This document shows, piece after piece, positions 54,456 through 63,870 of a stretch of 64,000 bases of DNA. The position numbers and the translations under genes were made by a program. The notes beneath the pieces were generated by a model. The model was not told where the DNA came from. It searched no databases and was given only the letters and a program-made list of their open reading frames with translations. Numbering within the stretch: the stretch's first letter is position 1; each line of letters starts with the position of its first letter. Origin of the DNA: Arcobacteraceae bacterium (GTDB lineage Bacteria; Campylobacterota; Campylobacteria; Campylobacterales; Arcobacteraceae); assembly GCA_023229945.1 (NCBI GenBank), contig JALNYH010000006.1:60049-124048 (forward strand). The letters are read 5' to 3'.

Positions 54456-55319
54456 ATGAATACTTTAATCATAAATGAAAATAGTATTAAAGATAAAATA
54501 CATACTATAAGGAATTTACAAGTGATGCTAGATAGAGATTTAGCTACGCTATATGGTGTTGAAACTAAACATATTAATCAAGCAGTTCGTAATAATCAAG
54601 ATAAATTTATGGATGATTTTTATTTTGAATTGACAAATAATGAGTTTGAAGATTTGCGGTCAAATTTTTTGACCACAAATTTTGCTAAAACAAGAACTAA
54701 TCCAAAAGTTTTTACAGAACAAGGAATTTATATGTTGGCAACTATTTTAAAGAGTAAAGTTGCTTCACAAGTTACTGTATATATTATTAAAACTTTTGCC
54801 AATATGAGAAAACTAATTTACCAAAATATCTCTATGTTTGAAAGATTTGAAAGAATAGAAAATAGATTAACCATGCACGATAGGAATTTTGATAAACTTT
54901 TTGAAGCTTTGGAAGAAAAAACCTTAAAACAAAGTCAAGGTATCTTTTATGATGGGCAAATCTATGATGCCTACTCTTTTGCAAATGATTTACTAAAAAC
55001 TGCTAAAAATGAAATAATTTTGATAGATAATTATATCGATGATACGGTTTTAACAATTTTTTCTAAAATACCAAATATACGAGTGACAATATATACAAAT
55101 GCTATCCCAAAACAACTCAAGCTTGACTTTGAAAAGTATCAAAAACAATACCAAAATGTAGAAATAAGAATTTTCAAAAACTCCCATGATAGATTTATAA
55201 TTTTAGATAAAAAAGAAGTTTATCATCTAGGGGCAAGTCTTAAAGACCTTGGTAAAAAATGGTTCGCATTTTCTAAAATGAATTTTGAACTAAACGAATT
55301 GATTGCAAAGATGATATAA
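54456..55319 (+). CDS. ORF6N-domain protein with PLD-like C-terminal domain
   Basis: 287 residues. The N-terminal ORF6N domain (about 15-110; RNLQVMLDRDLATLYGV, NLTTNFAKTRTNPKVFTEQG) is a phage-antirepressor-type DNA-binding module. A coiled linker follows (about 120-155). The C-terminal domain (about 158-285) opens with QGIFYDGQIYDAYSF and holds HDRFIILDKKEVY, which resembles one half of a phospholipase-D HKD motif with Arg for Lys. The last about 98 residues are nearly identical to those of the next gene. Function unknown; such genes are common in mobile or defence-linked regions. Confidence 0.82.
   Translation: MNTLIINENSIKDKIHTIRNLQVMLDRDLATLYGVETKHINQAVRNNQDKFMDDFYFELTNNEFEDLRSNFLTTNFAKTRTNPKVFTEQGIYMLATILKSKVASQVTVYIIKTFANMRKLIYQNISMFERFERIENRLTMHDRNFDKLFEALEEKTLKQSQGIFYDGQIYDAYSFANDLLKTAKNEIILIDNYIDDTVLTIFSKIPNIRVTIYTNAIPKQLKLDFEKYQKQYQNVEIRIFKNSHDRFIILDKKEVYHLGASLKDLGKKWFAFSKMNFELNELIAKMI
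55024..55319 (+). repeat. 296-bp 3' repeat, copy 1
   Basis: Matches 56135-56430 with about six differences and no gaps by eye. It encodes the C-terminal half of the PLD-like domain of both genes. This level of identity, next to fully different N-terminal domains, indicates recent duplication or gene conversion. Confidence 0.9.
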
Positions 55320-55384
55320 GGAGAGGTCATATTCTGAGCACACAATACTGTTATCTCAATGGCATTGTCACAATCCCCATTATT

Positions 55385-55447
55385 CTGATACCAAATCAAG
55401 TTCAGCATGACAAATCCATCATCTTCTTTAGATTCCATGCCAAGCTC
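55385..55447. repeat. Decayed copy of the TTCCGTG hairpin repeat
   Basis: ATCTTCTTTAGATTCCATGC followed by CAAGCTC parallels the segment at about 2262-2286, with substitutions and loss of the closing arm. It lies in the gap between the two paralogues. Confidence 0.5.
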
Positions 55448-55458
55448 TTATTATAATA

Positions 55459-55548
55459 TATATTATCATTATTTTATAGTAATCTAAAAAAATATTACAT
55501 ATTGCAATATTTTTAAGTGTCAAGCTATTTTTGTGTTAAAGTTTTGAA
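55459..55548. repeat. 90-bp upstream repeat, copy 2
   Basis: Second copy of 54346-54435, offset 1113 bases, with the inverted repeat at 55489-55513. It ends shortly before the ribosome site of the RhuM-type gene. Confidence 0.9.
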
Positions 55549-55572
55549 TCAACTCAATAAAAGGTAATTTAG

Positions 55573-56430
55573 ATGCAGAATATAGATAGTATTGTGGTTT
55601 ATAATGATGGGGAGTTAGAGTTAAAAGTTTCAGTTAAACGAAATAGTGTTTGGTTAAATGCTGATGAGATTGCTTTTATTTTCAATGTAAATAGACCAGC
55701 TATTGTAAAACATATTGGAAATATTTACAAAGATGAAGAATTAGAACAAAATTCAACCTGTTCCATTTTGGAACAAGTTGCAAAAGATGGGAAAATAAGA
55801 AAAATTAATTTTTATAATCTTGATATAATAATATCTGTTGGATATAGAGTAAATTCTAAAAAAGCTACAAAATTTAGACAATGGGCTACAACTATACTTA
55901 AGGATTATATTAACAATGGCTATGTAATAAATGGTGAAAAAATCACCAATGAAAGATTTGTAAATCTTGAAAATAATGTAAATAGTTTAAAAACTCAAAT
56001 GAATGAAGTAAAATCTCTTGTAAAAAATAATAAATTAGAGACTAATCAAGGGATTTTTTACGATGGACAAATATTTGATTCATACAGTTTTATAAATGAA
56101 CTTTTAAAACAAGCAAATAGTGAAATCATTCTGTTAGATAATTATATAGATGATACGGTTTTAACAATTTTTTCTAAAATACCAAATATACGAGTGACAA
56201 TATATACAAATGCTATCCCAAAACAACTCAAGCTTGACTTTGAAAAGTATCAAAAACAATACCAAAATGTAGAAATAAGAATTTTCAAAAACTCCCATGA
56301 TAGATTTATAATTTTAGATAAAAAAGAAGTTTATCATCTAGGGGCAAGTCTTAAAGACCTTGGTAAGAAATGGTTCGCATTTTCAAAAATGAATTTTGAA
56401 CTAAACGAACTAATTGCAAAGATGACATAA
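55573..56430 (+). CDS. RhuM-domain protein with PLD-like C-terminal domain
   Basis: 285 residues. The N-terminal part (about 1-125) is of the RhuM family: SVWLNADEIAFIFNVNRPAIVKHI, then KINFYNLDIIISVGYRVNS, then KFRQWATTILKDYI. A helical linker and the same PLD-like domain as the previous gene follow (QGIFYDGQIFDSYSF, HDRFIILDKKEVY). It shares both the upstream 90-bp repeat and the 3' 296-bp repeat with that gene, so the pair looks like one cassette with exchanged DNA-binding heads. Confidence 0.82.
   Translation: MQNIDSIVVYNDGELELKVSVKRNSVWLNADEIAFIFNVNRPAIVKHIGNIYKDEELEQNSTCSILEQVAKDGKIRKINFYNLDIIISVGYRVNSKKATKFRQWATTILKDYINNGYVINGEKITNERFVNLENNVNSLKTQMNEVKSLVKNNKLETNQGIFYDGQIFDSYSFINELLKQANSEIILLDNYIDDTVLTIFSKIPNIRVTIYTNAIPKQLKLDFEKYQKQYQNVEIRIFKNSHDRFIILDKKEVYHLGASLKDLGKKWFAFSKMNFELNELIAKMT
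56135..56430 (+). repeat. 296-bp 3' repeat, copy 2
   Basis: Second copy of 55024-55319, offset 1111 bases. After both stops the GAGGTCATA segment is also shared, which suggests that the duplicated unit extends a little past the genes. Confidence 0.9.
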
Positions 56431-56463
56431 AGAGGTCATACTCTGACCCCCTTTATATTTTCA

Positions 56464-59013
56464 TTAGCTTATAAAAGTATCGCTTAGTTTTTCAAGATTC
56501 AAGATAGTGAGAAGTTTTTTGTTTTCTTCTTGATTATCTAGTATCACGATACTTTGTATCAAAGTACCGCCACTTATGAAGTGGTTTTCTATTGGTTTGA
56601 TTTTGGTTGAGTCCACTTCATTTATGTTGCCAAGGCGATTTACCAAGATACCTACATAGTGTTTTTGGACTGCGTTTTTGTATTTGATGATTACTATATC
56701 GCTGTATGGCTCATCGTTGTATTCTTGTATCAAAGATTTTATATCAAGGACGCTTACAGCGTTGTCTTTGTATATTACTGTACCTTTGAAAATAGAGTTT
56801 TGATCCAAATCTATGGAGTGTTCGAGCTGTTTTACACTTACTGTTTCTACTATATCGCTTGTGTGTACTCCTAGCCATTTTTCACCAACGAAAAACGAGC
56901 CGATTTCAGCCGTATCAGTAGTAGTGGCAAGGGATTCTATTTTGAATCCATTAACAGTTTTTGCAATAGGTAAATTTGCTTGTGAGATATAAGAAAAATA
57001 AAAAGCAAAAACATCATTTTTGTATTTGTCATTTGAGCTTTTGTACTCTCTGTATCCTTTTGAGCAAGTGACACCTATAGCATAGTATTTATTATCATAA
57101 GTGATGATTTGGCTGTATGATTCAGCATTTTTGAGTGCAAAGAATTTATCTTCTAGTTTTAGGTATTCTCCTATATTTATAGCTTCATTTGTAGAAGATA
57201 TTACTTTTTTATCTCTTGAAGTAAACACCGCAAAAGACTCATTGGTTGAATTTTTTGGTAAAGAGTCGTTTAGTATATCAAAAAATTCTTTTGTGGAGTT
57301 AAATACTATCCCTATACCTCCAACTGCTTTTTCTCCTTCGTACTCTTTGATAACTGCATTGTAAATATATGTTGATTCTCCACCATAAAAAGGTGTTGGC
57401 TCAAATGTGCTTACACGATAATCGCTTGTGTTTTTGAGTCTTAGTGTTTCATCTACCCATTCATTGGATATTTTTTTCCCTACTAGGTTTTTTTGGTTTT
57501 GGTCTGATACGGCTTGTATTATCCCATTTTTATCATAAACAAATAAATTAGTATAAACAGTATAAAGGTTGTTGATATAAGATAGAATATCTCCCATTCT
57601 CTTTTTTTGTTCATTGGATATTTCATTGGAAGCGAGTATCTGTCTAAACTCTTTCGTCAACGCCCACCATCTACAATCATTCGCTCTTTCATAAAGGTTT
57701 CTATCCATAATATCTATCATTAGTGATGAAATAGAAGTAGTGTTGTTCAAAATCATCATTTGAGTAAGATTTGATATAGAGTTGCTAAATACATCTTTGG
57801 TCAAAGCTCCAATTCTGCCTATTTCACTAAACAATAGCCTTGTAAAATCTTTGTTTGCATTGTCTGTTTTAGATTGTGCTATATTGCCATTCCAAAGGGC
57901 TCTGTTTAGGTCTTCTTGTATAGAATTTGCCTCTTTTGGGATTAGTTTCAAATCGTTTGTGAAGTCTTTGCCGTTTTGCAAAATAGCCAAAATCATCTCT
58001 TCATCTATCCCTATATCTTTTGCCTCTTCAAGTTTGAAAGCATGTTCTAGTGGAATCATAATATGACCATACCATCCCATACCTTTGAAGCCTTGATAAC
58101 CGTTGGTGATAGAAGTTTTTGCAAGATAATCTCGACCTCCAAAAGATACTATTTTATAAGGGACATCAAGTACCATTTCAAGAGTAGCCCCAAGTGGAAT
58201 ATGATATATATCGCTTGAAGATATTACAGTACCACTTCTATCAAGTAGTGTCAAACACTCTTTGTTTTCTTTTGAAATAAGGTTTTTATATATCCCTCTC
58301 ATCTCATCACTAAATCTAAAACAAAGTGCAAGTACAGCAATCACTGGTGAGTTTTTGTCATTTGTTTGAGTGACTTTATACGCATAGACCAAAGTTTTGT
58401 TGTATGATGGTGCAAAATCATGATATTTGTAGCTTTCTATATAGTCTTCTTGCGTATTGATAACCAAATCTACAATAGAATCTTTTGATTGTGCAAGATT
58501 TTGTGAATCATCAAGATTTATCAAAACTGTCCCTTTTGTATTCATCAACACCACATCAAAATAAACACTATATTTTGCGACATATTCTCTGATGTGGTTT
58601 TTGATACTTTGTGCGTATAGCTCATAGTTTTCATCATATTTTGATTTGGTGTGTGTTACAAAATCTCTTAGCGTATCATCAGTAGCCAAAAATCCAATAT
58701 CTGCTGTTCTTTCAAAAAGATTTCTTATAAGTACATCAATAGCAACTTGAGATTTCATTTGCATTTGTCTTGAAGTTTTATTTAGCGTTTCTTGTGCTAG
58801 GTGTCCTAGAAGCTTCGCTGTAAGTGTAGAAAACTGACCTTTTGTATATGTTAGATTGGTTTTCGTATTACCAAATTGAGATAAAAATTCCAAGTTTTCC
58901 CATGTTTTACTGAGGCTTGTTAGCTCATCTGCGTATTCATTGACATTTTCCATATATTTCATGCAAAGTTGTAATTCTGTTGTAATAGACCTGTTTCTTA
59001 ATATTGAACTCAT
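56464..59013 (-). CDS. Cytoplasmic double-Cache-like sensor with C-terminal CheW domain
   Basis: 849 residues, no TM. Two related sensor halves are seen: about 100-330 (YFDVVLMNTKGTVLINLDD, LTLLDRSGTVISSSD) and about 430-690 (NLFVYDKNGIIQAVSDQNQ, AVFTSRDKKVISSTN). The C-terminal about 145 residues form a CheW domain (FFVGEKWLGVHTSDIVET, GTVIYKDNAVSVLDI, VGILVNRLGNI). It would bind CheA or receptors and feed a ligand or redox signal into chemotaxis. Start 59013 is chosen for AAAAGGAG upstream; the frame is open 12 codons further. The ligand is unknown. No che genes are adjacent. Confidence 0.82.
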   Translation of the reverse strand: MSSILRNRSITTELQLCMKYMENVNEYADELTSLSKTWENLEFLSQFGNTKTNLTYTKGQFSTLTAKLLGHLAQETLNKTSRQMQMKSQVAIDVLIRNLFERTADIGFLATDDTLRDFVTHTKSKYDENYELYAQSIKNHIREYVAKYSVYFDVVLMNTKGTVLINLDDSQNLAQSKDSIVDLVINTQEDYIESYKYHDFAPSYNKTLVYAYKVTQTNDKNSPVIAVLALCFRFSDEMRGIYKNLISKENKECLTLLDRSGTVISSSDIYHIPLGATLEMVLDVPYKIVSFGGRDYLAKTSITNGYQGFKGMGWYGHIMIPLEHAFKLEEAKDIGIDEEMILAILQNGKDFTNDLKLIPKEANSIQEDLNRALWNGNIAQSKTDNANKDFTRLLFSEIGRIGALTKDVFSNSISNLTQMMILNNTTSISSLMIDIMDRNLYERANDCRWWALTKEFRQILASNEISNEQKKRMGDILSYINNLYTVYTNLFVYDKNGIIQAVSDQNQKNLVGKKISNEWVDETLRLKNTSDYRVSTFEPTPFYGGESTYIYNAVIKEYEGEKAVGGIGIVFNSTKEFFDILNDSLPKNSTNESFAVFTSRDKKVISSTNEAINIGEYLKLEDKFFALKNAESYSQIITYDNKYYAIGVTCSKGYREYKSSNDKYKNDVFAFYFSYISQANLPIAKTVNGFKIESLATTTDTAEIGSFFVGEKWLGVHTSDIVETVSVKQLEHSIDLDQNSIFKGTVIYKDNAVSVLDIKSLIQEYNDEPYSDIVIIKYKNAVQKHYVGILVNRLGNINEVDSTKIKPIENHFISGGTLIQSIVILDNQEENKKLLTILNLEKLSDTFIS

Positions 59014-59191
59014 AGTCACTCCTTTTGTCAAATTGCGAAATTGTATCATTTAATAAGCCCTACTAATAATAAATATATGTTTAAAAAATATACAGTTACA
59101 TATTAAATATATAATTGTAATTATCCTGTAATGAACTATGATAACTTTAATTTATATAATATTTTGTATAATAAGAAATTAAAGGATTGGT

Positions 59192-59944
59192 ATGGATATA
59201 GGTTTTATTCTCAAAAAATTTATCGGCGGTTTGTTTATGCCTATGAGTATTGTTTTTATTCTTGGTATTATAGGACTATTGTTTTTGTTTTTCAAATCTT
59301 ACAATAGAGCAAAACTCTTTTTGGTGCTTTCGTTTTTTACTCTTTTTATTTTTAGTTACAATCCAGTTTCAAATGCTTTTTTAGGTAGTTTGGAATATGC
59401 TAATAAATCACTTTTAGAAGCTCCAAAAGATATAAAATATATAGCAGTCTTAGGAAGCGGACATACAAGCAATGACAACATAAGCATAATATCACAAATG
59501 GATGAATCATCACTTGCTAGGGTCAGTGAGGGTGTGTCGCTTTATCATAAAATCAATGGTGCAAAACTTATATTTTCAGGATATAGTGGAAATGACGCCA
59601 TACCTCATGCTTTGATGCAAAAAGAATTAGCTATTGAGCTTGGTGTAAAAGAAGAAGATATTATCACTTTCCCAAATCCAAAAGATACTTATGAAGAAGC
59701 AGTCGCTATCAAAGAACTACTTGGAAATGAGCCTTTTGTTTTAGTGACTAGTGCGTTTCATATGAGTAGGGCGATAGATACTTTTCATCTTGTAGGTCTT
59801 TCTCCAATACCTGCTCCAACTGGTCATAAATCCTCAAATGTGGATTATTTGAAAAGACCAAGTGGCTATGATATGCAAAAAAGTGAAAGTGCAATGTGGG
59901 AGTATATGGGATTGTTGTTCAATAAGCTAAAACAGCTTATCTAA
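59192..59944 (+). CDS. DUF218/YdcF-ElyC family membrane protein
   Basis: 250 residues. Two N-terminal TM helices (about 15-34 and 38-57) precede a DUF218 domain with [11 protein letters not shown] near 88, [22 protein letters not shown] and the [14 protein letters not shown] segment. The layout matches ElyC/YcbC, linked in E. coli to envelope and peptidoglycan maintenance. An AAAGGA ribosome site precedes the ATG. It converges with the DUF255 gene and overlaps its end by 18 bases. Confidence 0.85.
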   Translation: MDIGFILKKFIGGLFMPMSIVFILGIIGLLFLFFKSYNRAKLFLVLSFFTLFIFSYNPVSNAFLGSLEYANKSLLEAPKDIKYIAVLGSGHTSNDNISIISQMDESSLARVSEGVSLYHKINGAKLIFSGYSGNDAIPHALMQKELAIELGVKEEDIITFPNPKDTYEEAVAIKELLGNEPFVLVTSAFHMSRAIDTFHLVGLSPIPAPTGHKSSNVDYLKRPSGYDMQKSESAMWEYMGLLFNKLKQLI

Positions 59945-61792
59945 CTGCCCAAAACACCCATTTTGACCACATATATCGTATTTATCAGACTCATTTTCAT
60001 ATAGATAAACAAAAGGCTTATCCAATATATCAATCTTAGGTATGATATTTTCTAGGTTTTGTTTGTTGGATTTGATAATATAATCATCCTTTAGCACTCT
60101 TATGACTGCAAGTGAAATACTAGCAAAGCTTGTAGGTTCTTTTGCTATAAAAGATGAGTAAAACTCTATGGTTTTGTGTGCTATTTGGAGATATCTTGGA
60201 TTTGTAAGGCTTCCAATGGTGGTTAAAGTTTGGAGCATTATCCCTATGGGACTTGGGTATGAGCCATCAAAAAAATCACATTCAGTCATAAACTCATCAA
60301 CACTAAAAAACCATCTTCCGTTTGCATAAAATTTCTCTATAGCAATATCAATCAAACTAAGTGCCAAAGAAAAATATCGCTTATCAAAGGTAGTTTTATA
60401 AGCTTCAAGCAAACAATCAGCCAAATAAGCATAATCTTCCAAAAATGCCTCAATACTCGGAGGAGTTGTAGAGTCTATTAGTTTTGAGTGGTAGAGTTTG
60501 TTTTCTATCCACATCATATCTATGAGTGAATCTATTGATTTGATTGCATGATGAAGATATGCCGATTTTGTTCTTGATAGGATAAAAAGAGATTTTATCA
60601 TCATTGCATTCCACGCTGTTATTACTTTTTTGTCGATGAAAGGATAAGGTTTATCAACTCTTAAATCTTGAAGTTTTTGTATGATTTTGTCATCAATTTG
60701 TGCCAAATCTTCATTCCTGATGATGATTTTCCCTTCAAAATTGCCCTCTTTTGAAGCACCAATAAGCTGGATAGTAGATATATCAAAGCAACTTTCCAAC
60801 TCTTCATAATCATAAACAAAATAAGCCCCTTCTTCTTTATGAGCGTTTTTATCCATACTATCAGCGTCACTTGCACTATAAAAAAGCCCATTTTGTGACA
60901 TCCGAGAGAGCATAAAATCACTACATCTTGTGGCAATATCCAAAAAGTAATCATCTCCTGATATAAAATACCCATTTAAAAAACTCTCTATCAAAAGTCC
61001 ATTATCATAAGTCATCTTTTCAAAATGGGGTACTAGCCATATCTCATCTACGCTATACCTACAAAATCCACTATCTACTATATCATAAAGTCCACCTTTG
61101 CTCATATTTTTGAGAGTACTAAGTGCAATTTGCTTTAATTTTTCATCTTTGGTGATAGTGTATAGTTTGATAGCTAGGTTTATAGATGATGTGTGTGGAA
61201 ATTTTGGGGCATGAAAGAAACCACCATAAAACTTATCATGGTTTTTGTTTAGATTTGAGATACAAGTATCTATGAAACTATCATCAAAAGCCACTATGCC
61301 GTTTGGTTTGTGTAGCATTTTTGCTAGTGAGTTGATTTGGTTTGCTTTTGATACAAGCTCATCAAGGTTTTCTTTGTATTCTTTTGCAAAATAGTCAATT
61401 ATTTGTACGAAATTGGAAGCTGGGATATATGTAGCACTATAAAAGGGTTTTAGTTCACTTGTCATAAATATTGAAAGTGGCCATCCGCCACCTCTGCCAT
61501 TTAGCATTGTAAAAAGGTTTTGGTAATATTTGTCTATATCTGGGCGTTCTTCTTTGTCTAGCTTGATACAAACAAACGATTTATTCATAAGTTTTGCTAT
61601 CATCTCATCTTCAAAAACTTCCTCTTCCATCACATGACACCAATGACAAGAACTGTAACCGATAGATAAAAATATAGGTTTATCCTCTTTTTTCGCCTTT
61701 TCAAATGCCTCATCACCCCAAGGATACCAATCAAAAGGGTTGTTTTTGTGCTGTTGAAGATATGGTGAGTCTTCAAATTCAAGATGGTTCAT
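59927..61792 (-). CDS. YyaL/DUF255 thioredoxin-like fold protein
   Basis: 621 residues. The N-terminal DUF255 thioredoxin-like domain has NPFDWYPWG and [13 protein letters not shown] with the CxxC near 50-53. A six-hairpin, alpha/alpha-toroid region follows, resembling glycan-modifying enzymes ([35 protein letters not shown]). Bacterial YyaL and human SPATA20 share this layout. The biochemical role is not established. It is divergent from the flavoprotein gene. Confidence 0.9.
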   Translation of the reverse strand: MNHLEFEDSPYLQQHKNNPFDWYPWGDEAFEKAKKEDKPIFLSIGYSSCHWCHVMEEEVFEDEMIAKLMNKSFVCIKLDKEERPDIDKYYQNLFTMLNGRGGGWPLSIFMTSELKPFYSATYIPASNFVQIIDYFAKEYKENLDELVSKANQINSLAKMLHKPNGIVAFDDSFIDTCISNLNKNHDKFYGGFFHAPKFPHTSSINLAIKLYTITKDEKLKQIALSTLKNMSKGGLYDIVDSGFCRYSVDEIWLVPHFEKMTYDNGLLIESFLNGYFISGDDYFLDIATRCSDFMLSRMSQNGLFYSASDADSMDKNAHKEEGAYFVYDYEELESCFDISTIQLIGASKEGNFEGKIIIRNEDLAQIDDKIIQKLQDLRVDKPYPFIDKKVITAWNAMMIKSLFILSRTKSAYLHHAIKSIDSLIDMMWIENKLYHSKLIDSTTPPSIEAFLEDYAYLADCLLEAYKTTFDKRYFSLALSLIDIAIEKFYANGRWFFSVDEFMTECDFFDGSYPSPIGIMLQTLTTIGSLTNPRYLQIAHKTIEFYSSFIAKEPTSFASISLAVIRVLKDDYIIKSNKQNLENIIPKIDILDKPFVYLYENESDKYDICGQNGCFGQLDKLF

Positions 61793-61851
61793 GTGGTACT
61801 CCTATGCGGTATCATAATTGCATAATATCAAATAAAACTTAAGGTAAATAT

Positions 61852-63078
61852 ATGAAACCGATATTAGTTAAAAAAGATTTGTATTTTGTAGGTGTATTTG
61901 ACCCTGATATTAGAACATTTGATATTATTATGAAGACTGCAAACGGAAGTAGCTATAATGCCTATTTGCTCAAAACTGATGATGGTGTGGTGGTTTTTGA
62001 TGGAGTCAAGGAGGAGTTTGGTGAGGAATATTTTTCCAAAATAGAATCCCTTTGTGACTATGATGAAATCAAATATATCATAGTGCATCATCTAGAACCA
62101 GATCACAGCGGTACATTGCCTATTCTTATAAGCAAAGCAAAAAACGCCAAAGTGATGATGTCGCCACAAGCAAATCTTATGATAAAAGCGGTCGTTCACT
62201 CTGGTGAGATACAATTTGAGACAGTTTGGAGTGGAAAATCTATCCAAATAGGTGGTAAAACTATCAAGTTTTTAAGCACTCCATATCTTCACTGGCCTGA
62301 AACCATAAGTAGTGTTTTGGTAGAAGATAAAGTGCTTTTTAGCGGTGATGTTTTTGGGAGTCATTATTTTGACAAAAAGCTTTTTGATGATTTGGTGGGT
62401 GATTTTGACTATGCTTTTAAGTATTATTACGACCATATTATGAGACCTTTCAAAAGACATGTTTTAAATGCTTTGAGATTGTATGAGGGCGAGAATATAG
62501 AGCTAATAGCCCCACTTCACGGACCAATCATCAGACAAAATCCTATCAAATATATTAATCTTTATAAATCTTGGAGTGAACAAAAAGGGATTTTTGGAGG
62601 TAAAGGTGATAAAAAAACCATATCTATTTTTTATCTCACAAGCTACAAAAACACAAAAGATATGGCTGAGTCTATAGAATTAGGTTGCGAAAGTGAGCCA
62701 AAAGTGGTAGTAAATGTATATGATTTGGCTTCACTAGAAGAAAACAATGTACTAAATCTTCTTGAAGAAAGCGATGGGATACTCATAGGAACACCCACAA
62801 TCAACGGCGATGCCCCAAAACCAGCATGGGATGCCTTGAGTTGTATGATGTTGCTTGAAAAAACAGGCAAAACAGGAGGTGCATTTGGAAGCTACGGATG
62901 GAGTGGCGAAGCACCAAATATGATAAACGACAGAATGAAAGCCTTGAAATTCAGAGTACCACTAGAGCCTTTGAAAATCAAACTAATCCCTACCAAAGAT
63001 GAGCTTGATAAGGCATATCTTTTTGGCAAAGAGTTTGCACAGATTATCAATGGTAAGATGGTTGAGATGGAGATATGA
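61852..63078 (+). CDS. A-type flavodiiron protein (FprA family)
   Basis: 408 residues. The metallo-beta-lactamase-like domain (about 1-250) carries the diiron ligands in HHLEPDHSG, LHWPET and FSGDVFGSH, and a further His in PLHGPI. The C-terminal flavodoxin domain (about 255-400) binds FMN (SYKNTKDMAE, GTPTINGDAPKPAW, GSYGWSGEAP). Such proteins reduce O2 to water or NO to N2O. In a diazotroph this would help protect nitrogenase from O2, which is inference. It stands alone with its own short leader. Confidence 0.93.
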   Translation: MKPILVKKDLYFVGVFDPDIRTFDIIMKTANGSSYNAYLLKTDDGVVVFDGVKEEFGEEYFSKIESLCDYDEIKYIIVHHLEPDHSGTLPILISKAKNAKVMMSPQANLMIKAVVHSGEIQFETVWSGKSIQIGGKTIKFLSTPYLHWPETISSVLVEDKVLFSGDVFGSHYFDKKLFDDLVGDFDYAFKYYYDHIMRPFKRHVLNALRLYEGENIELIAPLHGPIIRQNPIKYINLYKSWSEQKGIFGGKGDKKTISIFYLTSYKNTKDMAESIELGCESEPKVVVNVYDLASLEENNVLNLLEESDGILIGTPTINGDAPKPAWDALSCMMLLEKTGKTGGAFGSYGWSGEAPNMINDRMKALKFRVPLEPLKIKLIPTKDELDKAYLFGKEFAQIINGKMVEMEI

Positions 63079-63195
63079 AATAATAAATAGCCAACTTGTG
63101 TATATTACATTCTCTGTATTAAGCTATCCATTTGTATGACAATAATTTAATCCAAATTTATTAAAACAAAAATATACTCTAATAGTAATTTTAAA

Positions 63196-63254
63196 TAAAC
63201 TGGTAGTTTATTTAAAATTAAGTCTTCTAGTGCTACAATTAGACTACTAGTCTA
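63196..63254 (+). promoter_or_regulatory. tetR promoter flanked by two matching operators
   Basis: TAAACTGGTAGTTTA (63196-63210) and TAGACTACTAGTCTA (63240-63254) share the pattern TARACTRSTAGTYTA; their centres are 44 bases apart, about four helical turns. The first lies in a longer perfect inverted repeat (63187-63219, 15-bp arms). Between them a TACAAT -10 box (63234-63239) has a weak TTTAAA -35 at 17-base spacing. Autorepression by the TetR protein is likely. Confidence 0.75.
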
Positions 63255-63267
63255 TAAGGGGATTGTT

Positions 63268-63861
63268 ATGAAATTAATAAATAGGGAAGAAAGAATAAAA
63301 TTGATTTGTGATGAAGCTTACAAAGCTTTTGTTAAAGTGGGAATTGATAATTTTTCATTAAATAAATTTATCATAGATATTAAGATGTCCAAAGGACAGT
63401 TTTATCACTATTTTACTACAAAGGAACAATTAATTTATCAGGTAATATCAGAAAAAACATTTGAATTAATACATAATATTAAAGAAGAATATAAAAATAG
63501 AAAACTTTTTACTGATAAATTAAATTTAATCTTTGCATTGTATCTCAATGATGAAGAGTATTATAGAGATTTGAGAAAATTATATATAGATACATTACAT
63601 ATGTACATTATTTCAGATAATGATGAAATTAAAGAAGCTAATAATAATGACTATAAGAGTATTTATAATATTTTAGAGCAACTTTTTGAAGAGGAAATAG
63701 AAAAGGGTAATTTTCAAAAAGATTCCATTAGTTTAGCAAAATCTATTTATGCAACAGCAGATGGAATGTTTCTACAATCTTTGATGGTTAATAATTATGA
63801 TTTAAAATTAGAGTTATCAAATTACTTTTTAGAAATTGAAAAATTATTGAAAAAAAAGTAG
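63268..63861 (+). CDS. TetR/AcrR family regulator
   Basis: 197 residues. The N-terminal helix-turn-helix (about 9-55; AFVKVGIDNFSLNKFIIDI then KMSKGQFYHYFTTKEQLI) is classic TetR. The all-helical C-terminal ligand domain has no close signature. It is followed on the same strand by a MATE efflux gene after 9 bases. Two operators upstream fit autoregulated repression of the pair, released by a drug-like ligand. Ribosome site AAGGGG. Confidence 0.92.
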   Translation: MKLINREERIKLICDEAYKAFVKVGIDNFSLNKFIIDIKMSKGQFYHYFTTKEQLIYQVISEKTFELIHNIKEEYKNRKLFTDKLNLIFALYLNDEEYYRDLRKLYIDTLHMYIISDNDEIKEANNNDYKSIYNILEQLFEEEIEKGNFQKDSISLAKSIYATADGMFLQSLMVNNYDLKLELSNYFLEIEKLLKKK

Positions 63862-63870
63862 AATGATATT

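Noticed and set aside
53903..56430. Complete prophage or insertion sequence
   Set aside because: No integrase, transposase, terminal repeats or structural phage genes are visible; only ORF6N and RhuM heads hint at mobile origin.
56462..59049. Membrane chemoreceptor
   Set aside because: No TM segments or methyl-accepting hairpin are seen; the C-terminus is CheW-like.
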